In this document: piece by piece, positions 1 to 8,450 of the stretch | Layout of the letters: each line of letters starts with the position of its first letter | How positions within the stretch are numbered: the stretch's first letter is position 1 | Source of the DNA: Terriglobia bacterium | GTDB lineage: Bacteria; Acidobacteriota; Terriglobia; Bryobacterales; Bryobacteraceae | DNA length: 64,000 nucleotides | Direction: 5' to 3' | Assembly: GCA_020073265.1 (NCBI GenBank) | Contig: JAIQFN010000017.1 | Coordinates: 85,686-149,685, forward strand | Notes under the pieces: generated by a model | The model's database searches: none | What the model saw: only the letters and a program-made list of their open reading frames with translations | What the model was told of the DNA's origin: nothing | Translations under genes and position numbers: made by a program

Positions 1-1
1 G

Positions 2-301
2 CGCGAAGGATATAGGCCGGAGGAATTGTCGGCCATGCTGTCCGCCCGGGGCTTTGAAGTCGTCGACCAGCGCTTCTGCATGTACTTCTTCTTCCGCTGG
101 CTGCTGCGGAACTGGCCGCGCCTGGCGTATTGTCCGCGGATCCTGATCCGGTCGCTCGCGTTGCTCGACTGCTATTTTCACATCGGTCCGCCCATGGACC
201 TGATGATACTGGCCAGGCTGATGAAGCCGCATCGAGCCGGTCGGGATGCCGGGCGCAAAGCGCATCCAGCCGATCTGGTTTCGGCGCCGGAGCCGGTTTA
301 G
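2..301 (+). CDS. C-terminal end of a class I SAM-dependent methyltransferase (5' end outside window)
   Basis: The reading frame is open from the first bases of the window and ends at TAG 299-301, so only about 99 C-terminal residues are present. The fragment starts with a stretch like the late part of small-molecule methyltransferases (REGYRPEEL followed by SAMLSARGFEVVD, then a hydrophobic segment). That pattern, a Tyr-x-Pro-Glu-Glu-Leu turn before the last beta strands, is common where these enzymes end in polysaccharide loci. The SAM-binding glycine loop would lie upstream and cannot be seen. It sits 8 bases ahead of a run of glycosyltransferases on the same strand, which suggests a sugar or lipid-carrier methylation role. 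The family call is an inference from a short fragment; the exact substrate is unknown. Confidence 0.6.
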   Translation, partial: REGYRPEELSAMLSARGFEVVDQRFCMYFFFRWLLRNWPRLAYCPRILIRSLALLDCYFHIGPPMDLMILARLMKPHRAGRDAGRKAHPADLVSAPEPV

Positions 302-309
302 AGAGTTCG

Positions 310-1530
310 ATGGAATCCGCACTGAAAGATCCAGCTGCAAACCGTGGTCCGGAGGAGGCCGGCGATCGCGCCGCCCCCACCTGGCACATCATCACGTGCG
401 AATATCCGCCCCAGCCGGGCGGCGTGAGCGACTATACGTTCAGCGTGGCGCGTGGCCTGGCCGCCGAAGGCGATGAGGTGCACGTCTGGTGTCCGTCGTC
501 GCCCGTTTCGCGGCCCGCGGCCGAAGGTGTCGTCGCGCACTCCGAACTTGGCGAATTTGCCCCGGTAGACCTCCACCGGGCCGGCCAGCACCTGGACCGC
601 TTTCCAGCCCCCCGCAGAATTCTCCTGCAGTGGGTTCCCCACGGTTACGGCTATCGGTCCATGAACTGGAAGATCTGTTCCTGGTTGAACGATCGCGTTC
701 GCAAACACGGCGACCGGCTGGAGATCATGGCGCACGAAGCGTATCTGCCCTTTCGGATAACCTCCATCCGGCAGAGCGCCGCGGCTGCCGTGCATCGAAT
801 GATGACCGTCCAGCTCATGCGCGCCGCCGAGCGGGTTTGGGTGTCCGTGCCGCAATGGGAAGCCTGCTTCCGGCCGTATGCGCTCGGCAACATGCCCGCC
901 TTTGAGTGGCTTCCTGTTCCGAGCAACATCGCCGTGGCGGACAACCCAGGCGGAGTGGACGCCATTCGCTGCCAGTACGCCAATCAGAACTTTCTGATCG
1001 GACACTTTGGAACCTTTGGATCGCTTATCACAAAATGCCTCGAGCCGATCCTGTCGGAGCTCGCTCGTGAACCCGTTGCTCAAACCGTTCTGCTCATCGG
1101 ACGGGGCAGCGACGAGTTCCGCCGGGCCGTGGCGGCCAAGGATCCCCGGATCGCGCCGCTGATCCGCTCCACCGGCGCGCTTGGAAATGCCGAGGTCTCC
1201 ATGCATCTGGCGGCCTGCGATCTACTCATTCAGCCGTTTCCGGACGGAGTGAGCGGCCGCCGCGGCTCCGCCATGGCTTGTATCAGTCACGGTAAACCTG
1301 TAGTTACAACAGTGGGACCATCGTCGGAACGCACCTGGAGTGAGGCGCTGCCGATGGCGCCCGCCGGTGACGCCCCGGCGTTCCTCAAGCTGGTGCGGTG
1401 GCTGCGTGATGATCCGCAGGAGCGAGATCGAGTGGCCTTGGCGGCCGGCCAACTCTACCGGGAACGATTCGATCTGAAGCATACTGTTTCCAAACTGCGC
1501 GCCGCCGCTCGAAAAGAAAAAGGGGTCTGA
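310..1530 (+). CDS. Glycosyltransferase, GT4-like
   Basis: A 406-residue protein if started at ATG 310. An in-frame GTG-type start exists at 130, but it would run through the preceding methyltransferase gene and add about 60 low-complexity Arg/Ser-rich residues, so 310 is preferred. The N-terminal domain has the GT-B beta-strand and glycine-rich loop (residues about 28-50, CEYPPQPGGVSDYTFSVA). The C-terminal half has a GHFGTFG strand, a nucleotide-sugar binding region and the motif PFPDGVSGRRGSAMA near residues 305-320, which replaces the usual E-x7-E of GT4 enzymes. Probably cytoplasmic, transferring a sugar to a lipid-linked polysaccharide precursor. The donor and acceptor cannot be told from sequence. 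Confidence 0.8.
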   Translation: MESALKDPAANRGPEEAGDRAAPTWHIITCEYPPQPGGVSDYTFSVARGLAAEGDEVHVWCPSSPVSRPAAEGVVAHSELGEFAPVDLHRAGQHLDRFPAPRRILLQWVPHGYGYRSMNWKICSWLNDRVRKHGDRLEIMAHEAYLPFRITSIRQSAAAAVHRMMTVQLMRAAERVWVSVPQWEACFRPYALGNMPAFEWLPVPSNIAVADNPGGVDAIRCQYANQNFLIGHFGTFGSLITKCLEPILSELAREPVAQTVLLIGRGSDEFRRAVAAKDPRIAPLIRSTGALGNAEVSMHLAACDLLIQPFPDGVSGRRGSAMACISHGKPVVTTVGPSSERTWSEALPMAPAGDAPAFLKLVRWLRDDPQERDRVALAAGQLYRERFDLKHTVSKLRAAARKEKGV

Positions 1531-1531
1531 C

Positions 1532-2764
1532 CTGAAGATCCTGATCGCAACCTCCAATCGATCCATCGTCGGCGGCATCGAAAGATACGTTCAGACGCTC
1601 ATTCCAGCGCTGCTGGAACGCGGCCACGAGGTCGCGCTGCTGTATGAACACGCCGCCGAACCCGGAGCCGCGACCGTCGACGGCGCATCGCCGGTACGCA
1701 GCTGGCGCTGGCAGGACGTCGCCAGTCAACCCCCCCTTGCAACAGACATGCAGCAGTGGGAGCCGGAATTGGTTTACTCGCAGGGCTTGCAGTCTATCGA
1801 CGCGGAAAGAGCACTACTGCTTTCCTTTCCGGTCATCTGCTATGCCCATGTCTATCAGGGCACCTGCGCCACCGGAAGAAAATGCCATAGCTTCCCCGAG
1901 CCGCGCCCCTGCCACCGGACTTTCGGCCCGATGTGCCTGGCGCTGCACTATCCCCGGCGCTGCGGCGGCCTGAATCCGTTGCGCGCCCTGGAAATGTACC
2001 GTTCGCAAAGCCGTCGCAACGCGTGCCTGCCCCAGTATGAGTCAATCCTGGTGGCCAGCACTGCCATGCAGCATGAATTCGCGCGGCACGGTATCCAGAA
2101 CGACAAATTGCATTTGGTTCCGCTTCCCAATCTCGACGCGAGACCCGGTGTGAGACTGCCCGAGGCCCGTCCGCTGGCGGAAAATATTCTCTTTGTCGGA
2201 CGGTTGACCGACTTGAAGGGCGTCGATTATCTGATCCGCGCGGTTCCCAAGGCTGCCGAGAGACTGGCCCGTCCGCTGCGGTTGACCATCGCCGGCGATG
2301 GACCTGGCCGGACCTGGCTCCAGGAGTTGGCTGCGCGGCTCTCCGTGCCGGCCCACTTCTCCGGATGGCTGCAGCCGGATGCCAAGTACGAGGCCATGCG
2401 CCAGGCCGATCTGCTGGCTGTTCCCAGTCTGTGGCCGGAACCGTTCGGGCTGGTTGGGATTGAAGCCGGCTCCATGGGCTTGCCCGCGGTAGGCTTTGCT
2501 GTCGGCGGTATTCCGGACTGGCTGCTGGCCGGACGTACTGGCGAGATCGCACCCGGCGATCCGCCCTCGGTCGGTGGCCTCGCGGACGCCATTGTCCGGG
2601 CGCTCCAAGACCGCACCCACTACCTGCAGTTGCGCCGTGAAGCCTTCCAGGCCAGCCGCCGATTTACTCTAGAGGTGCATATGGCCCAGCTTGAGACCTT
2701 GTTCGGAAAAGCAGCGCGTCATGCCGCGCCCCTCCAGCCCCGGCTCGCCAACCTAACGATATGA
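1532..2764 (+). CDS. Glycosyltransferase family 4, apparently started at CTG
   Basis: The frame gives a normal GT4 N-terminus from CTG 1532 (L/M-KILIATSNR, then VGGIERYVQ), which holds the first Rossmann strand and the GGIER loop. No ATG, GTG or TTG in this frame fits until ATG 1748, which would remove 72 residues and the whole loop. A purine-rich AAGGGG lies about 7 bases before the CTG and overlaps the end of the preceding gene, so CTG initiation is plausible. From residue 1 the protein is 410 aa. It has five closely spaced Cys near residues 112-150, a possible structural metal site seen in some GT4 enzymes. The C-terminal domain has FVGRLTDLKGVDYLI and EPFGLVGIEA (E-x7-E). It overlaps the next gene by ATGA (2761-2764). 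Confidence 0.8.
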   Translation: MKILIATSNRSIVGGIERYVQTLIPALLERGHEVALLYEHAAEPGAATVDGASPVRSWRWQDVASQPPLATDMQQWEPELVYSQGLQSIDAERALLLSFPVICYAHVYQGTCATGRKCHSFPEPRPCHRTFGPMCLALHYPRRCGGLNPLRALEMYRSQSRRNACLPQYESILVASTAMQHEFARHGIQNDKLHLVPLPNLDARPGVRLPEARPLAENILFVGRLTDLKGVDYLIRAVPKAAERLARPLRLTIAGDGPGRTWLQELAARLSVPAHFSGWLQPDAKYEAMRQADLLAVPSLWPEPFGLVGIEAGSMGLPAVGFAVGGIPDWLLAGRTGEIAPGDPPSVGGLADAIVRALQDRTHYLQLRREAFQASRRFTLEVHMAQLETLFGKAARHAAPLQPRLANLTI

Positions 2765-3780
2765 CGGACTCGACATCGAATTCTAGCGCCTCCGCCCTGG
2801 TCACCGGCGCGGCCGGCTTCATTGGATCGCACGTTGCGGATCACTGCTTGGCCCAAGGCATGCGCGTCACCGCCGTCGACGATCTCTCCGGCGGGTTTCG
2901 CGAGAACGTGCCCGCTGGCGCTGCCTGGATTCAGGGCGATGTCCGCAATCCCCACTTCGTGGCATCGCTCTGGGAGCGTGAGAAATTCGACTACGTCTAC
3001 CACCTGGCTGCCTACGCAGCCGAGGGCTTGTCGCACTTCATCCGCCGCTATAACTACGAAACCAACCTGCTCGGTTCCATCAACCTCATCAATTGCTCGG
3101 TCAAACACGGCGTCAAGTGCTTCATTTTCACCTCGTCCATCGCGGTGTACGGCCACAACCAGTTGCCCATGACCGAGGACCTGGTTCCGCAGCCCGAGGA
3201 TCCTTATGGCGTCTCCAAATATGCGGTCGAATTGGATCTGCGTTGCGCCGAGCGAATGTTCGGTCTCCCCTTTGTCGTCTTTCGTCCTCACAATGTTTAT
3301 GGCGAGCGCCAGAACATCGCTGACAAATACCGGAACGTCATCGGAATTTTCATGAACCAGGTTCTGCAAGACCTGCCCATGACGGTTTTCGGCGACGGCC
3401 TCCAGACCCGCGCTTTTTCACATGTCGATGATGTGGCTCCTCTCATCGCCCGCGCGCCGCTGGTTCCGGCCGCCATCAACCAGGTTTTCAATGTCGGGGC
3501 TGACACGCCGTATACCGTCCGTGAACTGGCCGAAACCGTGGCGCGCGCTTTCGACTTGCCTTGCCAGTTGAAACACCTGCCCGCGCGGGACGAGGTCGTC
3601 CATGCCTTCTCCGATCATTCTAAGTCGCGCAGCGTGTTCGATTCCGCCGCTCCCATCGATTTGAGCAGCGGCATCGCCCGCATGGCTGGTTGGGTGAAGT
3701 CCAAGGGACCCGCCCGGCCCGTCGAGTTCAGCAATATCGAGTTGCATAAAAACCTCCCGCCCTCCTGGGCGCGTCCGTAA
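2761..3780 (+). CDS. NAD-dependent nucleotide-sugar epimerase/dehydratase (extended SDR)
   Basis: A 339-residue extended short-chain dehydrogenase. The N-terminal glycine motif TGAAGFIGSH (residues about 15-24) binds NAD(P). The active site is YGVSK (Tyr-x3-Lys) near residues 150-154, preceded by a serine-rich strand (IFTSSIAVYG). FRPHNVYG and FGDGLQTRAFSHVDD are the substrate-binding segments typical of UDP-glucose/UDP-glucuronate epimerases. The protein sits in the middle of the glycosyltransferase run and overlaps the upstream gene by ATGA, so it likely supplies an activated sugar to that pathway. Whether it is a 4-epimerase, a decarboxylase or a dehydratase cannot be settled by eye. Confidence 0.88.
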   Translation: MTDSTSNSSASALVTGAAGFIGSHVADHCLAQGMRVTAVDDLSGGFRENVPAGAAWIQGDVRNPHFVASLWEREKFDYVYHLAAYAAEGLSHFIRRYNYETNLLGSINLINCSVKHGVKCFIFTSSIAVYGHNQLPMTEDLVPQPEDPYGVSKYAVELDLRCAERMFGLPFVVFRPHNVYGERQNIADKYRNVIGIFMNQVLQDLPMTVFGDGLQTRAFSHVDDVAPLIARAPLVPAAINQVFNVGADTPYTVRELAETVARAFDLPCQLKHLPARDEVVHAFSDHSKSRSVFDSAAPIDLSSGIARMAGWVKSKGPARPVEFSNIELHKNLPPSWARP

Positions 3781-3786
3781 ATCACC

Positions 3787-4755
3787 GTGCCGATCTCGGT
3801 TATCGTCAGCAATTTTAACGGCTTCAAATATCTAGAGCGGTTGATCTCAACGCTCGAGGCCCAGCAGGATGTCACCACCGAGATCATCATTGTCGACCGC
3901 CATAGCACCGACGGGTCCCTGGAATACCTGCGGCGCTTTCCGCATATTCGCGTCACCTCCGAACCGGCCATCACCGGTCTGGTGGCCGGCTATGCCGCTG
4001 GCGCCAAGCTGGCCCGCTACGATCACCTGTTCTTCTGCAACGAAGATATGTGGTTCGATCCCCTATGTCTCGCTCGCCTGCAGCGCCACATCGATTTGTC
4101 CGCTAACATAGTCGCCGCTGATCCCTGGCAGTGGACCTATGACGGCAAGTCGTGGATACATGGCGGCGTCCGCTTCTATCGCACGAAATGGGAGCCGAAT
4201 TCGCCCTACCCCTGGCGTGGGGTGGACTTCACCGTTTCGCTCGCCGAGGGCGATCGAGTGCCGTTTCCATGCGCCGGCGCCTTCTTGATGCATCGCCGCG
4301 CCTACGAGGAACTGGGCGGATGGGATACCAGCTTTTTTCTCGACCATGAAGACATCGACCTGTTTGTGCGTGCCTGGCAGCGAGGTTGGCATTGTGTCAC
4401 GGTTCCGGAAGCCAAGGTCTACCACGCCGTGAGCGCCTCCGATTCCAAGGTGCTTGCCAATGGCTCGCGGGTACTGCCGCGGCGCTATATCGCGAACCGC
4501 TCGAATCTGGTCGTCATCGGACTCAAGTATTATTCCGGCGCAAGCCTGTTGGTCGCCGCTCTGGGCTCGTTTGTTCCGTTGATCAGCGATGTGTTGAAAT
4601 TGCGCTGGAGAAAACTGTCCCTGGATGTCCGCTCCATTCTCGCCACCGTCCGGCGCATGCGTGAGGTCCGAGCCTTTCGCAAGCGCAACCGCCAGTGGAT
4701 CCAGTCCCGGCCGGGCCGGCAATTCTTCCTTCAGGAGGACCTGACACGCCCCTGA
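3787..4755 (+). CDS. Glycosyltransferase family 2 (rhamnosyltransferase-like)
   Basis: A GTG start at 3787 gives 322 residues. The GT-A fold is clear: SVIVSNFNG at the start, then IIIVDRHSTDGS (the nucleotide-binding Asp), FFCNEDMWFDP in the place of the DxD metal motif, and a later FFLDHEDIDLFVRAWQRGW segment containing the conserved ED pair. A hydrophobic stretch around residues 252-270 may lie at the membrane. It follows the epimerase by 6 bases and is probably in the same operon. GT2 enzymes of this shape often add rhamnose or a related deoxyhexose to a lipid-linked glycan, but the sugar here is not known. Confidence 0.85.
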   Translation: MPISVIVSNFNGFKYLERLISTLEAQQDVTTEIIIVDRHSTDGSLEYLRRFPHIRVTSEPAITGLVAGYAAGAKLARYDHLFFCNEDMWFDPLCLARLQRHIDLSANIVAADPWQWTYDGKSWIHGGVRFYRTKWEPNSPYPWRGVDFTVSLAEGDRVPFPCAGAFLMHRRAYEELGGWDTSFFLDHEDIDLFVRAWQRGWHCVTVPEAKVYHAVSASDSKVLANGSRVLPRRYIANRSNLVVIGLKYYSGASLLVAALGSFVPLISDVLKLRWRKLSLDVRSILATVRRMREVRAFRKRNRQWIQSRPGRQFFLQEDLTRP

Positions 4756-4790
4756 GCACACCTGTGCCCGGGCGTAGAAGGTTTCGTCGA

Positions 4791-6041
4791 GTGACTGCCG
4801 TGGTCATGCCGGGCCAACCCGACCAGCCTGCGTCCGGCCAGCACATCCGCGTGGCATTGATTCGAGACTTTCTCGAAGAAGGTTGGCCCAGCATGGACCT
4901 GGTGGGCGACATGCTCTCAGCCAATCTGGCGGAGCACTGCAACGCCCAGGTCATTGTCGCCCAGCTGTGCCCGATCTTCCGCCGGCCAATATCGCTCTTG
5001 CCGCTCCCCGCCCGGCTCGCCAGGAACGGCGATCGATGGATCAATCGCTTCGTCTGCTATCCGCGATGGCTGGAGCGTCAGCGCGGTAAACATGACGTGT
5101 ATCACATCGTTGACCACAGCTATTCCCAGCTCGTTCACAGCCTTCCGCCCGGGCGCACCGTGGTGACCTGCCATGACGTCGACACGTTTCGCTGCCTGCT
5201 GACCCCGCAGCTCGAAAAGCGGCCCTTCTGGTTTCGCCGCATGACGCAGCAGATTCTCACGGGATTGCAGAAAGCGGCTCACGTGATCGCCGTGAGCTCC
5301 GCCACGCTCCAGGAGCTGTTGAAGCAGGGCATCGTTCCCGCTGACCGGATCACCGTAATCTCGAACGGCGTGCATCCGTCCTGCTCGCCCGAGCCGAACC
5401 CGAGAGCCGATCGAACCGCGAGTGATTTGACCGGAACTGCGCCTGCGGGCGCCCCCATATTGCTCAGCGTCGGAAGCACCCAGCCTCGTAAGCGCCTGGA
5501 CGTACTCTTGAAGGTCTTCGCGGCAGTGCGCGTTGGCGTTCCGCACGCCCGGCTGGTTCGCGTGGGAGGACTTACCGCCGAGCACCAACGGCTTGCGGAG
5601 AAGCTAGGCATCCAGGATGCCATGGTTTGCGTGCCTTTCGTCGACCGCGACGTCCTCGCAGCCCTCTACCGTGCGGCGACCCTTCTGGTCCACACAGCCG
5701 AGTCGGAAGGATTCGGCCTGCCGGTAGTCGAAGCCATGGCGTCAGGTTGCGTCGTCGTCGCGAGCGACCTCCCCGTTCTGCGGGAAGTCGCGGGCAACGC
5801 GGCATTTTTTTGCCCGGTCGCGGACTTGGACGCTTGGACCGCCACAGTGACCAGGTTGATCGGCGAGCGAGCTCAGGACGACAACCGCTGGCAAGTCTAT
5901 CGCGGCCGCAGCCTGGAAAATGCTGCCCGCTTCTCTTGGGCCGAGAACGCCCGCCAGACCGCGCTGGTCTATCAAAAGGTGATGGATCTCCAAGAGCATA
6001 GCCGCCTGCTCTCTCGCGCGAGACCCTCCCAGCGAAGCTGA
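4791..6041 (+). CDS. Glycosyltransferase family 4
   Basis: GTG 4791 is chosen because AGAAGG lies 9 bases upstream; ATG 4806 is an alternative, and the frame is also open further upstream across the end of the GT2 gene. This gives 416 residues. Visible elements are HVIAVSSATLQELL before the linker, ISNGVHPSCSP, LLSVGSTQPRKRLDVLL opening the C-terminal Rossmann domain, and SEGFGLPVVEAMASG, the E-x7-E donor-phosphate region. This is a retaining GT-B enzyme acting in the cytoplasm on nucleotide sugars. It is separated from the next gene by 9 bases. Confidence 0.87.
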   Translation: MTAVVMPGQPDQPASGQHIRVALIRDFLEEGWPSMDLVGDMLSANLAEHCNAQVIVAQLCPIFRRPISLLPLPARLARNGDRWINRFVCYPRWLERQRGKHDVYHIVDHSYSQLVHSLPPGRTVVTCHDVDTFRCLLTPQLEKRPFWFRRMTQQILTGLQKAAHVIAVSSATLQELLKQGIVPADRITVISNGVHPSCSPEPNPRADRTASDLTGTAPAGAPILLSVGSTQPRKRLDVLLKVFAAVRVGVPHARLVRVGGLTAEHQRLAEKLGIQDAMVCVPFVDRDVLAALYRAATLLVHTAESEGFGLPVVEAMASGCVVVASDLPVLREVAGNAAFFCPVADLDAWTATVTRLIGERAQDDNRWQVYRGRSLENAARFSWAENARQTALVYQKVMDLQEHSRLLSRARPSQRS

Positions 6042-6050
6042 CTGGCTCCC

Positions 6051-7238
6051 ATGATGAAAGTGCGCCCCAAAGTGTTGTTCCTGGTTGAAGGCAACACCGA
6101 CATCCGCTTCGTGACCGGTCTTAGCGAAATCTCGTCGCTGACCCTGGCCCTTCCTGCCGTCATCTACGGCTCCAGCGATTTGAAAGACCGCATCGTAGCC
6201 AGCGGTGCATCCGTAGACATCCACCCAATCCCGGGAGGCAGATTGAAATTTCAGGCCGCTTCGCTGCGCTACGTTCTCAGGCGGGCCCGAGAATTCGATC
6301 TGATTTTGTGCCAGGAAGTGCTGCGTGGCGCATTCAGCGGGACTCTCGCGGGTGCCTTGACCAACACTCCGGTCGTCATGTATATGGGCATTTCGCCCGT
6401 GGAGTATTTCCGCTGCCGCCGGGAACGCGGTCAGATCGGACCATTCCAGGCGTGGATAGGCGAGACCCTCATCCGCACCTTCATGACGTTCAATGGGCTG
6501 CTGGCTACCAGGTGGCTTTGCATGGGATCGTATTTGCAGCAGATCGCCAGCCGCTACTCGAGCCGAAGCGGGCTAGGCCTGTACTATGGAGTCGATACCG
6601 AGCTGTTCCACCCGGTCAGCGAAGCCGAGCGCTTGGCGCTGCGTCGGCAGCTCCAGCTTCCCGAAGACAAGTTCGTTATCTTCCTGTCCAGCCGTATCAG
6701 CCACGAGAAAGACCCGGAAACCGTCCTGGGCGCCGCAGCCCTGGCCCGCCGGAACGGCCTGGATGCCGTGGTCGTCAATCTCGGAGGAGGTTATCAGGAT
6801 TTTCTTCGCCTCGCCCGGCAAGTGGTTGGAAACGATGCCGAGTCCTGGGTGCTGGGACGTCCGGCCGCCCATCCCATGCACGAACTGGCCGGATATTATC
6901 AAGCCTCCAACTGCCTGTCCCAGGCCTCGTTGGCCGAAGGCTTGGGCCTGTCGCCGCTCGAAGCGCTCGCCTGCGGCGTTCCGGCTGTTTGCACGGCCGT
7001 GGGCGGCTTGAATCACCTGAAGGGCTACGCCCGTCTGACGCCCAGGCGAGATGCGGAAGCCATGGCGCACCAGTTACTCTGGGTGGCCGCCCACCGCGAC
7101 GAGGCGCGGGCACAAGCCCTGGAAGGGCGCGCCTACGTGCTCTCGGAGTGGAGCCGCGAAAAGGCGTTCAACGATCTGGCGGCCGTGTTCGAGAAGATAG
7201 TATCTCCGATCCGATCTGTGGCGACCGAGCCGGTATGA
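6051..7238 (+). CDS. Glycosyltransferase family 4
   Basis: Starts with two ATG codons (6051 and 6054) and encodes 395 residues. The N-terminal half is less typical than in its neighbours (KVLFLVEGNTDIRFVTGLS). The C-terminal half is clear GT4: YYGVDTELFHPVS, IFLSSRISHEKDPETVL, and EGLGLSPLEALACGVPAV with the two conserved Glu. The stop codon overlaps the start of the next gene as ATGA at 7235-7238, which implies translational coupling. Donor and acceptor are unknown. Confidence 0.85.
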   Translation: MMKVRPKVLFLVEGNTDIRFVTGLSEISSLTLALPAVIYGSSDLKDRIVASGASVDIHPIPGGRLKFQAASLRYVLRRAREFDLILCQEVLRGAFSGTLAGALTNTPVVMYMGISPVEYFRCRRERGQIGPFQAWIGETLIRTFMTFNGLLATRWLCMGSYLQQIASRYSSRSGLGLYYGVDTELFHPVSEAERLALRRQLQLPEDKFVIFLSSRISHEKDPETVLGAAALARRNGLDAVVVNLGGGYQDFLRLARQVVGNDAESWVLGRPAAHPMHELAGYYQASNCLSQASLAEGLGLSPLEALACGVPAVCTAVGGLNHLKGYARLTPRRDAEAMAHQLLWVAAHRDEARAQALEGRAYVLSEWSREKAFNDLAAVFEKIVSPIRSVATEPV

Positions 7239-8374
7239 AAATCGCCTTCGTCGTCCATGATTACCGCCGCCGGGAAGGGCACAGCCGCTACGTGGTCGAA
7301 CTGGCGACCCGCATGGCCGCCAACAACGAAGTGCATGTGTTTGCCAACCGGATCGAGGCCGAAGGCAGCTCCAACATTCACTTTCATCACGTCCCAGCCT
7401 GGCGGGCGAGCGCCTTGGGCAGCATCTTGAGCTTTGCGGTGCAAGCGACGCTGCGCGTGCGCGGTGACTTCGATATCATTCACAACCAGGGGCTATGCGG
7501 GTTGCGCGGCAACGTGTTTACCGCGCATATCTGCAACCGCGCCTGGCATCGCGCCTTGCGCCATGCAATCGGCAACCTGACGTTTCGCGAATGGGTGTCG
7601 GGCACCTTTTTGAGCGCTCTCGAATACTTGTTCTATTCCAACGCCCGAAAGGCCCGGATTATCGCGGTCTCCAATCGAGTGGCCCGTGATATACGCCAGT
7701 TCTATCATTCGAGCGCACCGGTGAGCGTCATCTACCACGGCGTGGATTTGGATACCTTCAGCCCCAATGCCTCGTTGCGCTCCGAGGTCCGCTCCGCATG
7801 CCAACTCGCGCCCGAGGAGATGGTCTTTCTGTTTGTCGGCGACATGCGCAAAGGCGCGCGCCAATGTATTCGCGCGCTCGCGGCGCTTCCCTCCGCCAAG
7901 CTCTTGTTCGCCTCGCGCAGCCCGGAGGCTCCCTACCGCAAACTGGCCGCCGAGCTTGGGCTGGAGCGCCGAGTCCTGTTTCTGGGGGTTACCGGCCAGG
8001 TCCAGCGTTACTACGCGGCCTCCGACGCTCTGCTCTTGCCCACCCACTATGATTCGTTTGCGATGGTGGTCACTGAAGCCATGGCCTGCGCCCTGCCGGT
8101 CATCGTGAGCCGCGAGGCCGGGGCATCCGAACTGATTCAATCCGGCATCAACGGCCTGGTGCTCGAGAATTTTCACGATTCCGCTGAGCTGGCTGAAAAG
8201 ATGCGCCTGCTCGCCGGCAATCCTGAATTATGCGTCCGCATGGGCGCCGCGGCGCGTCAAACCATGCTCTCCCACTCCTGGGATCAAGTTGCGGGCCGTA
8301 CCATCGAAGTGTACCGGCAGTTGCTACTCGGCGAGCGCCTGACGGCGGATCTCAAGGCCCAGCATTTACAATAG
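7235..8374 (+). CDS. Glycosyltransferase family 4
   Basis: Begins at ATG 7235 inside the stop of the previous gene and encodes 379 residues. The frame is open for about 900 bases upstream, but that part is the shadow of the previous glycosyltransferase. Signatures are VVHDYRRREGHSRYVVEL (N-terminal acceptor side), IAVSNRVARDIRQFY, IYHGVDLDTFSPN, FLFVGDMRKGARQCI and DSFAMVVTEAMACALPV near the donor site. Cytoplasmic GT-B enzyme, last of the first co-oriented block. A 76-base gap with a strong ribosome binding site for the next gene follows it. Confidence 0.87.
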   Translation: MKIAFVVHDYRRREGHSRYVVELATRMAANNEVHVFANRIEAEGSSNIHFHHVPAWRASALGSILSFAVQATLRVRGDFDIIHNQGLCGLRGNVFTAHICNRAWHRALRHAIGNLTFREWVSGTFLSALEYLFYSNARKARIIAVSNRVARDIRQFYHSSAPVSVIYHGVDLDTFSPNASLRSEVRSACQLAPEEMVFLFVGDMRKGARQCIRALAALPSAKLLFASRSPEAPYRKLAAELGLERRVLFLGVTGQVQRYYAASDALLLPTHYDSFAMVVTEAMACALPVIVSREAGASELIQSGINGLVLENFHDSAELAEKMRLLAGNPELCVRMGAAARQTMLSHSWDQVAGRTIEVYRQLLLGERLTADLKAQHLQ

Positions 8375-8450
8375 CTTGAACGCCACGGCGGCACGCTAAT
8401 ATTAGAAGAATGAACGGACGATTGAAGTCGTAGGGAAGGAGAGACACCCA

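Noticed and set aside
2761..3780. Assigning galE to the first epimerase
   Set aside because: Extended SDR enzymes of different function share these motifs; the substrate cannot be read from the sequence.
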